64,000 bases of DNA from Sipunculus nudus (lineage: Eukaryota > Annelida > Sipuncula > Golfingiida > Sipunculidae): assembly GCA_026874595.1 (NCBI GenBank), contig CM049315.1, positions 73,356,401 to 73,420,400 of the forward strand. The letters are read 5' to 3'. Positions 1-10,402 of the stretch are shown here, piece by piece (positions within the stretch are counted from its first letter, which is position 1; each line of letters begins with the position of its first letter). The notes beneath the pieces are model-generated. The model had not been told where the DNA came from. It searched no databases and worked only from the letters and a program-made list of their open reading frames with translations. Made by a program: the position numbers and the translations under genes.

Positions 1-183
1 CACCCTGATGATAATGATCATCCACCCAGGGCAGGTTGATATCCAATTAAACATGACCTGCAGATTCAGCCACCTAGCAAAGCTGTGCACAGCACCTACT
101 CTGATTGTAACCAGTATTCATGGCCAGGCTAAAGGTGGACTTGTGCACTTTTAATTGTTAGCAAATGACAAGATAAAGATACC
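1..183. other. No feature recognised
   Basis: Unremarkable AT-moderate sequence at the window edge. I see no exon-like reading frame with splice signals and no repeat structure here. Confidence 0.4.
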
Positions 184-344
184 AGGGGTGTGTTGCAATA
201 AGGTGACTTAAGTCATGTAGGTGACTTAAGCCCAGGGGCATGTGTGTCCCCATGATAACCATTATGACATCACAATTGTAATCATGGTATTTAGGCCCCC
301 AACTGGGCTTAAGTCCAGTAAAATGTTATTGCAACAGGCCCCAG
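184..344. mobile_element. Short MITE-like element with imperfect terminal inverted repeats
   Basis: The left end reads GGGGTGTGTTGCAATAA. The reverse complement of the right end reads GGGGCCTGTTGCAATAA, so 15 of 17 bases agree. Inside, both arms carry GACTTAAG/CTTAAGTC-type palindromic words. Length is about 161 bp with no coding capacity, as expected of a miniature inverted-repeat transposable element. The exact ends and target duplication are unclear because the flanks also contain CCAGG. The superfamily is not assigned. Confidence 0.6.
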
Positions 345-2309
345 GGAGTTAAGTGGTGGATGTGAAGGGATTCTTCAGTAATCCCTGGAGAGCTGAAACA
401 TCTGTCAGGGTGTTATAGCTGGCCAGCCCTTATGTTAATACTGTTTCAATGCACCATTTCTAGTTATCTGTGTGCTGAATGGGACAACAATGCACATTAG
501 AGCAAGACACTAACTGGGTCAAAGAAGGCTTCCAAGCTGATGTTTTCCATAGCCATAGGGCTCTGATAATGAGCTCTGACATTGAGAATGGAGAATTTTT
601 TAAAATTCAGTTATTAACTTAATTGTGTACAATTCAACCACATGTAAACAGTGATATCAATATTTTTACAAATTTATATAACATGATATATTATATACAC
701 AACCAAAAAATTTGGAATTTATATATAAACACAGTCTTAAAAATATGCCCATAAAATACACATGTGGGTTGTAAGACTTATTGCCTGCCCCGGTAATAAG
801 TGGTATTACCTGTCAGGGTTTACCTGTCTGGGTATTACACGCCCAAGCCTGGCTGCATCCAATACATACCAACAGCTATATATCAGACCTGCCTTACTGG
901 TGTGATTTTCATTCTTGGTTTGTAAAAATAGGTGCTAACAGCTTACATATATATACATGCCTTGCCTAGTTTTACTGTGTATGTCACCCCGTCATCTTAT
1001 TACAATGCCCGGACTGAATGTTGGGTTGGAATACAACCCATATAAATTCACACACATACAAAATTAAATGTCAGAAATACAGTAAACTCCTAAAAATCTC
1101 AAATGTTTAAATAAATTTTTCAAACAATGCAAATTATTCTCATTACTGTGAGCCAGCTAATTTAATATTGATCATATCAAAAGATAAAAAAATTACAACC
1201 TATAAAATACATGTTTGAGACCCTGATAGAGGGAAAATGACCTAAAATTAAGTCCTGTTTCAAGTTGGGTATATATACCAAGTCGGGTTAACATGTCTGA
1301 CACACTGGGGTACTTTCTACATATTAAACCCTCTGGAAATACTCTTAACACAAAAAACTTGTTAATTTCCGTGAAATTACCGAGTATTTACCTATGGTTT
1401 TACAAATTAGTCATCACATATGGGTGGAATCCAAAATGTGAAGTAATAAAACCAAGAACTGATGGAAGATCATCAAACTGGTAAACAACCAAACAATAAT
1501 GATGAAATAAAACTATATCTGTAACATCAATATTTAACAGCTGACAATAATACAGGGTGGAAGACAACACATGACTGTCATCAAAGAAAACCAGAGCAGC
1601 AGGGAGGTCCATTATGGTAACCTGTTGATAAATCAAAAACAGAACAATGTCAACCAGGTAAATTAATTGCAACAATATCTTCAAGTTAATATGTTTGAAT
1701 TAAAATGAAAAAAAAATATTATCTAAAATAAACTGAAACAGGCCCCAAACTGTAAAACTTAAATTGTAACCATTATCTTCCAGTTAAAAAGTAAATGGAA
1801 AAGTAAAATTTCTTTAAAAAAATTTGAATCAAATAAAAATTAAAAAAGAAAAATATCTTAAAATTGCAAACATTTTAAACCAAAAAGATGAGACACCTAT
1901 TGAAATCAAATCTGAACACCAAACTAAATCCTAAATTACAATAGATAAAGATACTGGGGACTTTAAACTTGCACTTGCAGCCGATTCATTATATATATTA
2001 TTATAGTGCAACAACAGAAAAGGTTTCAGGCTTTCTGGGCCATATCAATGAATGAATATAATAAATAGCAAAATTATTTAGGTTCGCTAAAATTGCCAAT
2101 CAATTCATCTTATGGCAACTAAATTTTAGTTGATAAGGAAACAAATTTGAAAGAAATCGCGAAAGATTTGAAAGACAATGGAACGGAGTAAAATTTATAA
2201 ATCTGAAGCGGCATTCACCCGTCGCGCGACAAAATGATGATCGAGAGGGCACCCCCTTTCGCAAATACTTCATTCCGTCAGAAAAAATATTAATAAGGTA
2301 ATCCATTAC
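345..2309. other. AT-rich non-coding stretch, possible intron of the gene starting at 2383
   Basis: No recognisable gene. A 94-codon minus-strand frame at 1400-1684 follows an acceptor-like TTTATCAACAG, but it has no in-frame donor and no similarity that I recognise. If the putative first exon at 2310-2383 is real, this region would be its first intron. Confidence 0.4.
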
Positions 2310-2383
2310 CTTCCGTTTCTGGTAATTGGCTCATACGTTGATATTTCATCAATCTTCAGATCCTCGGAACCCGGCTTCTCCAT
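2310..2383 (-). CDS. Putative first coding exon of an unidentified gene
   Basis: An ATG at 2383-2381 opens 24 codons plus two bases (begins MEKPGSEDLKIDE) and ends at a donor AAG|GTAATGG at 2310/2309. It sits at the edge of a GC- and CpG-richer island (about 2380-2840), as expected for a promoter-proximal exon. I do not recognise the peptide, which is acidic and without a signal sequence. Later exons would lie to the left, but I could not place one with a matching phase-2 acceptor. It may continue outside the window or be spurious. Confidence 0.35.
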
Positions 2384-2842
2384 CCGTCGAACGAGAACGC
2401 GGATAACTTCCAAATTCAGCGTCTGACGTCACGCCGGAACACGGCTAATTTTTCTAACTTTTTTGTTTTAGCATTTATTCCTAGGATTAACACATACAAA
2501 ATCATTATTCTTTTGTAAATTATTGCTTAAATTGATATTATTAACATAAAATATAAAAAACAAAACATACAAAAATACGTGTTTGTCGCACTCGGAACAT
2601 CTCGGCCGGCGGATTCGTCCGAGGTGTTCCGAGTGGTGGTTGTCAGGGTGTGACGTCACGCAGTAACGAGATTCATGGCTGTAGTTCCACAGTTTCCCTG
2701 CAGATGGCGATGTCGTAAGGCCAGTACGTCCAACACAGACACTTTTCGCGACAGACAAAGTGCTTTCAGACATCAGACAAAACGTTGTGGGGTCATTTTT
2801 CCGGATATGTCTAAAAAGCCCCGAAATGTCGTTTTGTACCAT
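2384..2842. promoter_or_regulatory. CpG-rich promoter-like island
   Basis: This stretch is clearly richer in G+C and CpG than its surroundings. It holds two TGACGTCA-type words (GTCTGACGTCACG near 2421 and GTGTGACGTCACG near 2650), which match CRE/ATF sites, and a CATCTCGG...CCGAG inverted motif around 2600-2630. It lies just upstream of the minus-strand ATG at 2383. Reading it as that gene's promoter is inference. Confidence 0.4.
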
Positions 2843-2940
2843 TAGAAAGCCATTTCATTGTGGGGTCATCCCCACAATGTAAAAAAACCCCACAAGTTAA
2901 TACTCTACTATTAAACCACCCCACATTGTAGTTCATGTAA

Positions 2941-3592
2941 GAGCAGACAGACTGACAGACAGACAGATTGTCTGACTGACTGATCAACTGACTGACTGAA
3001 AGACGTAAAGACCAACACCCTGAGAGACTGACAGACAGACTGACAGACAGAATGATTGTCTGACTGACTAATCAACTGACTGACTGAAAGACATAAAGAC
3101 CAACACCCTGAGAGACTGACAGACAGACAGACAGATTGTCTGACTGACTGATCAACTGACTGACTGAAAGACATAAAGATCAACACCCTGAGAGACTGAC
3201 AGACAGACTGACAGACAGACAGATTGTCTGACTGACTGATCAACTGACTGACTGAAAGACATAAAGACCAACACCCTGAGAGACTGACAGACAGACCGAC
3301 AGACAGACAGATTGTCTGACTGACTGATCAACTGACTAACTGAAAGACATAAAGACCAACACCCCGAGAGACTGACAGACAGACTGACAGACAGACAGAT
3401 TGTCTGACTGACTGATAGGCTGACTGACTGAAAGACAAGACAGACTATTGACTGACTCACTGTCTGACAGACAGAATGGCAGAATGAAAGACAGACAGAT
3501 GACTGATTGAACATCTGACAGACTGTGAGACAAACTGACTGACAGAAAGACTGACTTACAGACAAACAGGCAGACGACAGACAAACAGTGAG
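2941..3592. repeat. Minisatellite, about 88-bp period, over a GACT/GACA background
   Basis: A repeat phrase containing GACTGACTGATCAACTGACT, then GAAAGACATAAAGACCAACACCC, recurs at spacings of 88, 80, 88 and 88 bp (phrase starts near 3021, 3109, 3189, 3277, 3365). About five units are recognisable. From about 3420 it decays into irregular GACT/GACA tetramers. All frames look open on the minus strand and give Ser/Val/Cys/Gln-rich pseudo-peptides. These are a repeat artefact, not proteins. Confidence 0.9.
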
Positions 3593-4347
3593 ATGTGTTC
3601 AAGTTCAGGACAGGTTTCCTGGTTAAAGAGGTAGAAAGCCAGAACTGAGCTACTGATGTGTCAATGATCATGGTTAACAAAGATATGAGTTATAAAAATA
3701 TAAATTATCTCAATTATCTGTTCATCAGGAAACAAAACCCATGGGATAGTTTCACAAGGCCTGTTTCACCTTAATGACTATGGAAAATGACTGTATATGT
3801 ATACAATATGTTATAGTACACCAGCTGAAAAAAGTAAAATATTCTGCAAATTATTAGATTTTGATTATGATGAATTAAATTTACAGAATTTAAAGTGTAG
3901 TAATACTCTTATGATAATACAATAATATAGATATATTAATCATATATATGTATATTATATTATTATTATAATATAACACTTTTAATAATAGTTTAATGAT
4001 ACTCTATATCTTATTTTTTTGGGGGGGGGGGCTTTTGTCCTCTTTCTCATAAAAGGAGGGGGCTTTTTGATGGGGATAGGAAGCTTTTTAACTGGGGGGC
4101 TTTTGTTCTACACCCACCTGTCCCATCTGTTATCTAACTATCGTCCTTGCATAACCTCTGTTTGTTCATTTATTTATGGTGAAAAACGCCAATACCTCAA
4201 GTGTATTATGATGGACTGCCCTGAAATTTTGCATGTGCATGAAACTTTGATAGCTTATTCTCGTACACAAGACAGATTGCACCACCTACAAAAGTTTCAC
4301 AGTGGCTTCCATTTGTGAGTCTGTTTTGGGTTAAAATCATTCATATC
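3593..4347. other. Non-coding, with an 11-G tract and GGGGGCTTTT repeats
   Basis: AT-rich up to 4020, then a run of 11 G (4021-4031) followed by degenerate GGGGGCTTTTTG phrases to about 4110. From 4220 a segment resembles the one starting at about 4398 (CTGAAATTTT ... TTGATAGCTT ... ACAAGACAG), so it looks like an old tandem duplication of about 178 bp. No gene seen. Confidence 0.5.
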
Positions 4348-4401
4348 TCAGGCCATTTCACCTGACCACTCCTGAGATTCAGGTCAGGTGAAATGGCCTG
4401 A
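4348..4401. repeat. Perfect 20-bp inverted repeat with 14-nt spacer
   Basis: Arm 4348-4367 (TCAGGCCATTTCACCTGACC) is the exact reverse complement of 4382-4401. The transcribed form would make a strong hairpin. No T-tract follows, and a bacterial-type terminator makes no sense in this genome. It lies between two halves of an old tandem duplication and may be the palindromic core of a small mobile element. Confidence 0.8.
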
Positions 4402-4815
4402 AATTTTATTTAGGCACAGAACATTGATAGCTTTACCTCATAAACAAGACAGGTGGCAAAACATATAGTACTTACTAGTAGTGCACATTATAGTCTTCCC
4501 ACTAATATGACTTCCTCCCACTAATATGACTAAATATTATATATCTCCCTTGGTCAACAACTCTCTGATGTAATTCACTGTTGTTGCTATTTAACTACCC
4601 ATATTCTAGTTTTTCCAAGGAGAACTTTAATTACTTATTAGGTCTTCCAGGGCTGCAGAGGTTAATGATCTTAGACCTTAAAGTTTGTGCCCTGTTCACA
4701 GACAACCATACAGCTGGCAGGATTGACAGATGACAGACAAAAAGCCATCACTACCATATTATCTTACATGTTACACAATTAGCTGAGCTAAAAATCACAA
4801 TTATAAATGCCTTAC
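4402..4815. other. Region 3' of the HECT-like exon, no gene found
   Basis: This begins the intron or 3' flank of the HECT-like gene on the minus strand. The donor GTAAGG is at 4815-4810. I searched the minus strand for a C-lobe exon (His-Thr-Cys-type motif near the C terminus) and did not find one. A short direct repeat, TCCCACTAATATGACT, occurs twice near 4500-4530. Confidence 0.5.
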
Positions 4816-6424
4816 CTGTACAAAATCGTAAGAAACGTTTCAAAAGGTCCCCTGCACTGTTTCTGATAAATTTCTTCAAGAATTCAGCACAACACTTTTC
4901 CTTTGGTCCCAGATTATCCTCGAATTTCAAGCATGAGATAACCTTCTTTGGTTTTGGAGTAAGTGTTGAGATGAGGTCTTGAATTTCTGTGGAATTCATC
5001 TGCAGATGGCGCGCAAAAATTCTATTCCAGCACTCAGAGACATATGCAGGTTCTTGAATCAACTCTTTGTGAGCAATTTCATACAAAACTCGGTGCCAGT
5101 TTTTTTCTGTAACTACAGTTTTGACATCATGGGTTTCCAAAAAGTCCAAGAAGTCTTCATCACTGAAATCTTTAGGGTTCTCCTCAATGATTTTCTTGTC
5201 ATGTTGCGGAACAAATTCCAGAAATGCTTCTAATAAAGTCTCATTGTCAGGTTTTCCACCAAAACAATGCTCAAGAAAAGGTTTTGCAATGGATATGGGA
5301 AAATAGCCAACTATTTTGTATCCAAGAACAATAATGTGTGCAACACATTCCCATGTTTCCTTCATGTCATGTCTGATCATGGGCACTTTCAAGGTGCTGC
5401 CTGTGGTTGCTTTCTTGTAAAAAGTGTCCCAATACTCACTGAGAGCATCCCTTAAGATCCCACCATTATCCTCACCTTGTTCAACATTGCCATTTGGCAA
5501 AATCATCACTACTTCAAGGGTAATATCATCTGCACTTAACTTTCCCTCTTTCACCGCATCATTCAGGTCTTTAAAGACATGCCCCCTGTGTAGTTTTAGC
5601 TGTTTTGGTATTTTGTTTGGTGTTGATGAACATAAAGGCAAAGTGTCTTCGAGAAATCCAGACTGTTCATACTCACTTTTATGAAACGTTATAGTTGGGC
5701 TATCAGGTTCCTCAGGTAATTGCTGAATGGAAAGATCTGGAAGTTTATCTTCATGATCCTCCATGCAGGAGTGAGACGTATCAGTTTCTCTACAAGCTGA
5801 CCTCTCAGAAGGTGCAGATGGAGACCTGGACACATCTGTATCAGGGGAGACATCTGATTCCAATACATTTTCCTGTTGTTCTGCTTTTTCTGTACACAAG
5901 TACAGTCTTAGCATTTTCATTTTGTACTTTGAGTAAAGCTCTGCCAAAGTACTCCCAGCTGTTAAAATGGTGTCTGTACTGTCTCGAATAGATATTACAA
6001 AATCACCAAGATCCCCAAGTTTTGAAGTGCCATCAGGGAAAAATAATGCTTTGGCAATACCCTCAATCTCTTCAACTGTGGTGCTCTTACTCAGTTTTAG
6101 GTGCCTTGTACCACCCCCTTTCCTCTCTCGTACTTGTTGATATTCTCTGCCATCAAAGTTTCTCCAACCTACCTCTAACCTACGGATTTCCTTCTCAGCA
6201 TTTCTGTTCCCAGTAAGCTTATATCTCTTTGTGCAATCCGCACGTTTGTCAGAACATTTTTGTTTTGAAAGTTTATATTTCAAAGTACTTCTTATAGTAG
6301 GCAGACCAAGTTCACTGCTATCCTCCTTGTGACAAAATTGCCGTACAGCAATCCTGTCACCCATTTTGGGAAAAAATTTAGTTAAATCTTCTTCAGACAT
6401 CTCTATCACAACCTTAGGATCAAT
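4816..6424 (-). CDS. Large exon of a SAM-like/HECT-like gene (E3 ubiquitin ligase-like), C-lobe missing
   Basis: This 1,609-bp exon starts after acceptor TTGTAATTGCAG (6425/6426) and ends at donor ACAG|GTAAGG (4816/4815). Joined in phase 0 to the exon at 9818-9913 it gives 568 codons. Order: the second half of a SAM-like helix bundle (MSEEDL...PKMGDRIAVRQF), a basic linker, a ubiquitin-like-looking segment around residues 130-210, an acidic Ser-rich linker, then a HECT N-lobe-like region (LPNGNVEQGEDNGGILRD, then WECVAHIIVLGYK). HECT proteins pass ubiquitin through a Cys in the C-lobe; that part should follow the donor and was not found, so catalysis cannot be claimed. Lineage-expanded HECT-like proteins of this build are common in marine invertebrates (from memory). 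Read through the donor, the frame adds 23 codons and stops at 4751. Confidence 0.8.
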
Positions 6425-6630
6425 CTGCAATTACAAAAACTCCAGTTGTGATCATTGTACCAAAATAATGAAATACCACACTAAGAATTTAAAGTTATCA
6501 TTACTGATATTATAAATGGTGTAGTACAACAGAAGTTCAGGAATTATGCTGCACATCTTGGTATGATAAAGGGTGCCTTATATGAAGTGAGAAAGCAGAT
6601 CTAGATATCAGGATTGATTAACAATAATAA

Positions 6631-6634
<4 letters not shown>

Positions 6635-6680
<46 letters not shown>
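6635..6680. repeat. (AT)n microsatellite
   Basis: An almost uninterrupted AT dinucleotide run of about 46 bp within the HECT-like gene's first intron. Confidence 0.95.
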
Positions 6681-6683
<3 letters not shown>

Positions 6684-9551
6684 AGAAAATATAAAATTAA
6701 AATATATTTACACCATGGGAGTTTAAAAATGGGAACACTTAGACAAACCCTCACAGTCTGAGACCTTAAGACCATGAAAATTAAATTTTTAAATAATAAC
6801 TAATTCCTCTTTTAAACAGTGTGATCTAGAAGATTTTTTAATAAGTTGCCAATGATAAATATTATATAAAAATATCTATAACACATCAGAGAAAATAACT
6901 TGTGGTAATTTTTTTCAATAATTCGCAATAACAAGAGCATTTAAAAATCTGAGTAAAAGATAATTGAACCTATAACAGGCTGAAAAGCAAGAATTAATAG
7001 CAAATTACTGTAAATACTACTTAAGGATATCCTTTTATACTGCTGACTTTTAACCTTATGAGCCTTTGACAGAACACATACAACTGAATAGCTTCCTGTG
7101 TTGTTACATTAAAGCTCTGAAGGTGTATGCATAACCACTGAGTGCCTCCCCTAGAACTGCTTCTGTATGAATAATAAAGACCAATAAAATTGACCAACTT
7201 ATTGTTAGCACCATGATCTTGGATAAGGGTTGAAATGGGTAGACAATTTACCAAACAATGCCAATTTATCAAACCCTGAGATATCCAGAAAAGTGGCATC
7301 AGGGATGCCATAGTTTCCCAGACTTTCATCAGACACCCGTTCAGGTTTCATCAAACACTAACATCTTTATTTACATGCTAAATAGATGTCAGCATAAGTC
7401 TGGTGCAATAGGAAAAGATGTCCAAAATTAATGGCCTGATAAAATTTCAATCAACAGCTATTCCTTTGAAAGTAAAAAATAAAAATTATATGAGAACACA
7501 AATTTAGATGGCAACACCTTGTACTTAAGGGAATAATTATATATTTCTGTGCAATTAAAAATGGTATCTTTGCAATGTGCAAAAATAGCAACAGTTATTA
7601 TTAAAAATATTTCTTTCTTTCACAAACATAAAAAGCCAGAGAAATAAAGTTAATCTTTCCCAATTAACAGCAGAAAAAGTAAGCAGTTAAGCTAAAAGAA
7701 AACATAAAGACCCAGTAGATTAAGGACAAGTAGGTTACCAGGTGTGACAAGGTCAAGTTGGTGTTTAGAACAGAAATGGCTCCAGACATAAAAAGTTACA
7801 CTTGATGAACCAGGTTAACCAATTAATTTCATTTATTTTTCATGGAGTCAGACCTGTCTATATGTAAGGATAATGCAAATTTTTTTTTCTCAGTAAAATA
7901 CATTTCTTGCTGGCTGGGTATGCAGCTTGCCTGCATGAATGATTGTGATGTTATGTGTGATTCTGGCCAAAATTGGACCTTTGAAGGTCAAGGTCATTCT
8001 ACAAGCAATAGTCATAACCTCATTTTAAAAAGACTGTCCTCTCACCCATATATATGTTTAAACAAAATCCCAAAGAGATCTGGGAAATATTTTTTAGTTA
8101 TAAAAGAGACAATAAATGAAAAATATGTCTTACAATGCCAAAGATGATGTATTTTTGTTTCTCTTCATTGCCACATAAATGGTAAATTGTATTTAAAAGA
8201 TTTAAAAGTAAGCTATTTTAGAAAGTTGTTCTTAATTCTATCAGTCTTAATCCATATGAATTTGTAAACATTATAGCTACCTGTGAATTAATATTTAGAA
8301 ATATGTACAGTGCAGTAGGCACTCCAACACCTAATGAAAGCCACTAGTATGATATAGTGTTATAAGTATTAATTTGCACACTTTATATGGTAAGTGGGTC
8401 CTATAATCTTGACCGAGCACCAAATAAACTTGAAATACTGGGAACATAATACATTTTTAAATACTTGTAATTGCTTTTAATAATCTATGTGCATGTCAAT
8501 CTACGCATTATTTGTGAATAGACTGAATAGAATAGAATGTTCTGATATATCTTTAAGTGATATCCTAGTATCCACCAAATAGACCAAGTGTAATCAAAAT
8601 ATTCATCAGAAATGTTTGCTTGCTATATTTCATTTTAGAAACAGTTTAGCCACTTTTAATTTCACCGAGGTGATATGACTACATATTGTTAAATCCCTGG
8701 CCATTCATTTGTTAACTGGTTAATACATCCATCCATAAAAAAAACTGATGAACAGCTTATAATGTTGGTAAATCTATCTTTTTGTGTGTACAAATGTCTC
8801 TTTTCTCATTAAAGGTGCAGGCAATGGTCTTGTCACTCGTGTGAAAATGTCTGGCCCCCACAATAGTCACACAAAATATCCATGAACGCCTATCCGAGCT
8901 CGCCTATCGCCCTATATATATATTGCCTGTAGGCCTATTGGGTTGCTGCCGGCGGCAAGAAAATATTATAAAATTTAAAAAGTGCAGTGTCATGAGTGTG
9001 AATACATAAACATCATGATAACTTCTATGTCTACATTTTCTACACATCCATTTGCAGGCAATTTTCAGCGATATACTGATTATTACTGGAGCACACGTTT
9101 GGGTTTACTTGTCGGTCTCACAAGGCGGGCTGACCTGAGAGCGATAATTAAACGATTTATGAATTCTGAAACGGAGTTCCTTTTATAGTTTATTGACATA
9201 TATAGCATACCGTATAAACCACGCGGCAGAACTATAGAAACCGGGCTTCAGCCTGCCGCCGGTACAACGGGTGTCGCATAATAAATTGTTTCCTGGAAAA
9301 GGCCGATACATATCATTTTCCTCAGAATTCCCGTATTTCATTTTGCTCATAGCTGGAGTTTATTATATTAGAGGAGGAGGGGTCCGGGGAACCTGGGTTC
9401 CCCGTCTGAACGGGGGTGTGGGGGCGGAGCCCCCACCTAAAGCTGTATTTTCCTGTTAAAATAGTAAATGGTTTCCCATTTTCGCGATAGATGCCTCTTC
9501 AATCGCAGATATAAATGAACAAAACTTGCTCCTGCTGGTATCTCGTCTTCA

Positions 9552-9622
9552 CGGCTCACTTAGTAGCGTGTAGGGCTCCTAGTCTAGAGATCGTAGGATC
9601 GATTCCCGATTCAGGCGACTTC
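9552..9622 (+). mobile_element. tRNA-derived SINE head (Pol III box A/B)
   Basis: The segment starts GGCTCACTTAGTAGCGTGTAGG and contains GGATCGATTCC, one mismatch from the box B consensus GGTTCGANTCC. A box A-like TTAGTAGCGTGTAGG lies about 45 nt upstream. The acceptor stem does not pair, so it is not a functional tRNA gene. The 3' body is not delimited; sequence to about 9720 may belong to it. It differs from the four-copy SINE family described below. Confidence 0.5.
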
Positions 9623-9817
9623 TGATGTTTAGTAGTTGTTTATGTTAGAAGAGTTAAGTGTAGGGACTTCTACAGGGGAAAAGTAGGAGTTAAAATAGGG
9701 AATGAGAGGAGACAATTTTATTTATATGTTCCTCAAAAGAAGCGAAGCCCGCGTTCTATAGTGGCTCCAACCACGCCAGCCGCAATTTAAAAATACATGG
9801 TTAAAAGTGGGACTGAC

Positions 9818-9913
9818 CTTCTCATTTTCTAGCGAGGAGATGGTCTCCTCTGATAGACCCCTCTCCCGTAGAAAATCATTGAACTGCAGCTGTCTTAAGG
9901 CGTTAGGCTCCAT
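9818..9913 (-). CDS. First coding exon of the SAM-like/HECT-like gene
   Basis: ATG at 9913-9911, 32 codons, ends in phase 0 at donor AAG|GTCAGT (9818/9817). The peptide (NDFLRERGLSEETISSL in its middle) is the front half of a SAM-like helix bundle. It joins naturally to the next exon, which begins IDPKVVIEMSEEDL. The ATG has a good animal context (A at -3, G at +4). The frame stays open upstream to 10054, but that extension runs through the 21-bp repeat array and gives repetitive IRAHEL-like peptides, so I prefer the ATG at 9913. Confidence 0.75.
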
Positions 9914-9967
9914 TTTGACAACGGGTGCCTGGACTGAGTCGATGTGTGCTTGCTTCTCATTGGCTAG
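9914..9967 (-). promoter_or_regulatory. Probable 5' UTR/core promoter of the HECT-like gene
   Basis: Only about 55 bp separate the start codon from the first palindromic repeat. An inverted CCAAT box (CTCATTGG, 9957-9964) sits immediately before the repeats. No TATA box is evident. Transcription probably starts within or just upstream of the repeat array; this is inference. Confidence 0.4.
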
Positions 9968-10402
9968 TAATTCGTGCGCACGAGTTATTAATTCGTGCGC
10001 ACGAATTAGTAGCCAATGAGCATTAAGCCAGCAACATAAGAAAGCTGTTCTCATTGGCCACTAATTCGTGCGCACGGATTAGTAATTCGTGCGCACGAAT
10101 TAATAAATATTTTTTTACACCTTCGAAATATATTTTTCACGCCTAGTAATTCGTGCGCACGGATTAGTAATTCGTGCGCACGGATTAGTATAATTCGTGC
10201 GCACGGATTAGTAATTCGTGTGCACGGATTAGTAATTCGTGCGTACGGATTAGTAATTCGTGCGCACGAATTAATAAATATTTTTTTCACCTTGGAAATA
10301 TATTTTTCACACCTAGTAATTCGTGCGCACGGATTAGTAATTCGTGCGCACGGATTAGTAATTCGTGCGCACGGATTAGTAATTCGTGCGCATGAATTAA
10401 TA
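9968..10402. repeat. Array of 21-bp repeats centred on the palindrome TTCGTGCGCACGAA
   Basis: ATTCGTGCGCACGGAT/GAAT occurs 14 times, 11 with exact GTGCGCAC and three variants (GTGTGCAC, GTGCGTAC, GTGCGCAT). Within blocks the period is 21 bp. Blocks are separated by an AT-rich spacer (AATTAATAAATATTTTT...CACC) that recurs near 10097, 10268 and 10395. Copies in the first block are flanked by CTCATTGG and CCAATGAG, forming a larger palindrome (9957-10020). Each core is self-complementary and contains TGCGCA, the half-site type bound by NRF-1-like factors. The array lies directly upstream of the HECT-like start exon. Confidence 0.9.

Larger units (their letters stand above)
6425..9817 (-). other. 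Intron 1 of the HECT-like gene
   Basis: A 3.4-kb intron between the start exon and the large exon. It carries an (AT)n array (about 6635-6680), a tRNA-like SINE head (9552-9622), and a GC-rich block at about 9360-9440 with GGGGGCGGAGCCCCC-type palindromes. Open frames inside (such as 7842-8147) lack splice context and recognisable similarity. Near 8950 and 9255 there are related CTGCCGGCGG/CTGCCGCCGG words in opposite orientation, possibly ends of an undefined element. Confidence 0.65.

Noticed and set aside
1400-1684. 94-codon hydrophobic minus-strand ORF after an acceptor-like site
   Set aside because: No donor, no recognised similarity, and wrong phase for the putative exon at 2310-2383.
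2941-3592. CRISPR array
   Set aside because: Repeats are contiguous and diverged with no unique spacers; wrong domain of life.
2911-3680. Several minus-strand ORFs over 100 codons (Ser/Val/Cys/Gln-rich)
   Set aside because: They overlap in all frames and are produced entirely by the GACT/GACA minisatellite.
4348-4401. Rho-independent terminator
   Set aside because: Animal genome and no T-tract; terminators of that kind do not apply.
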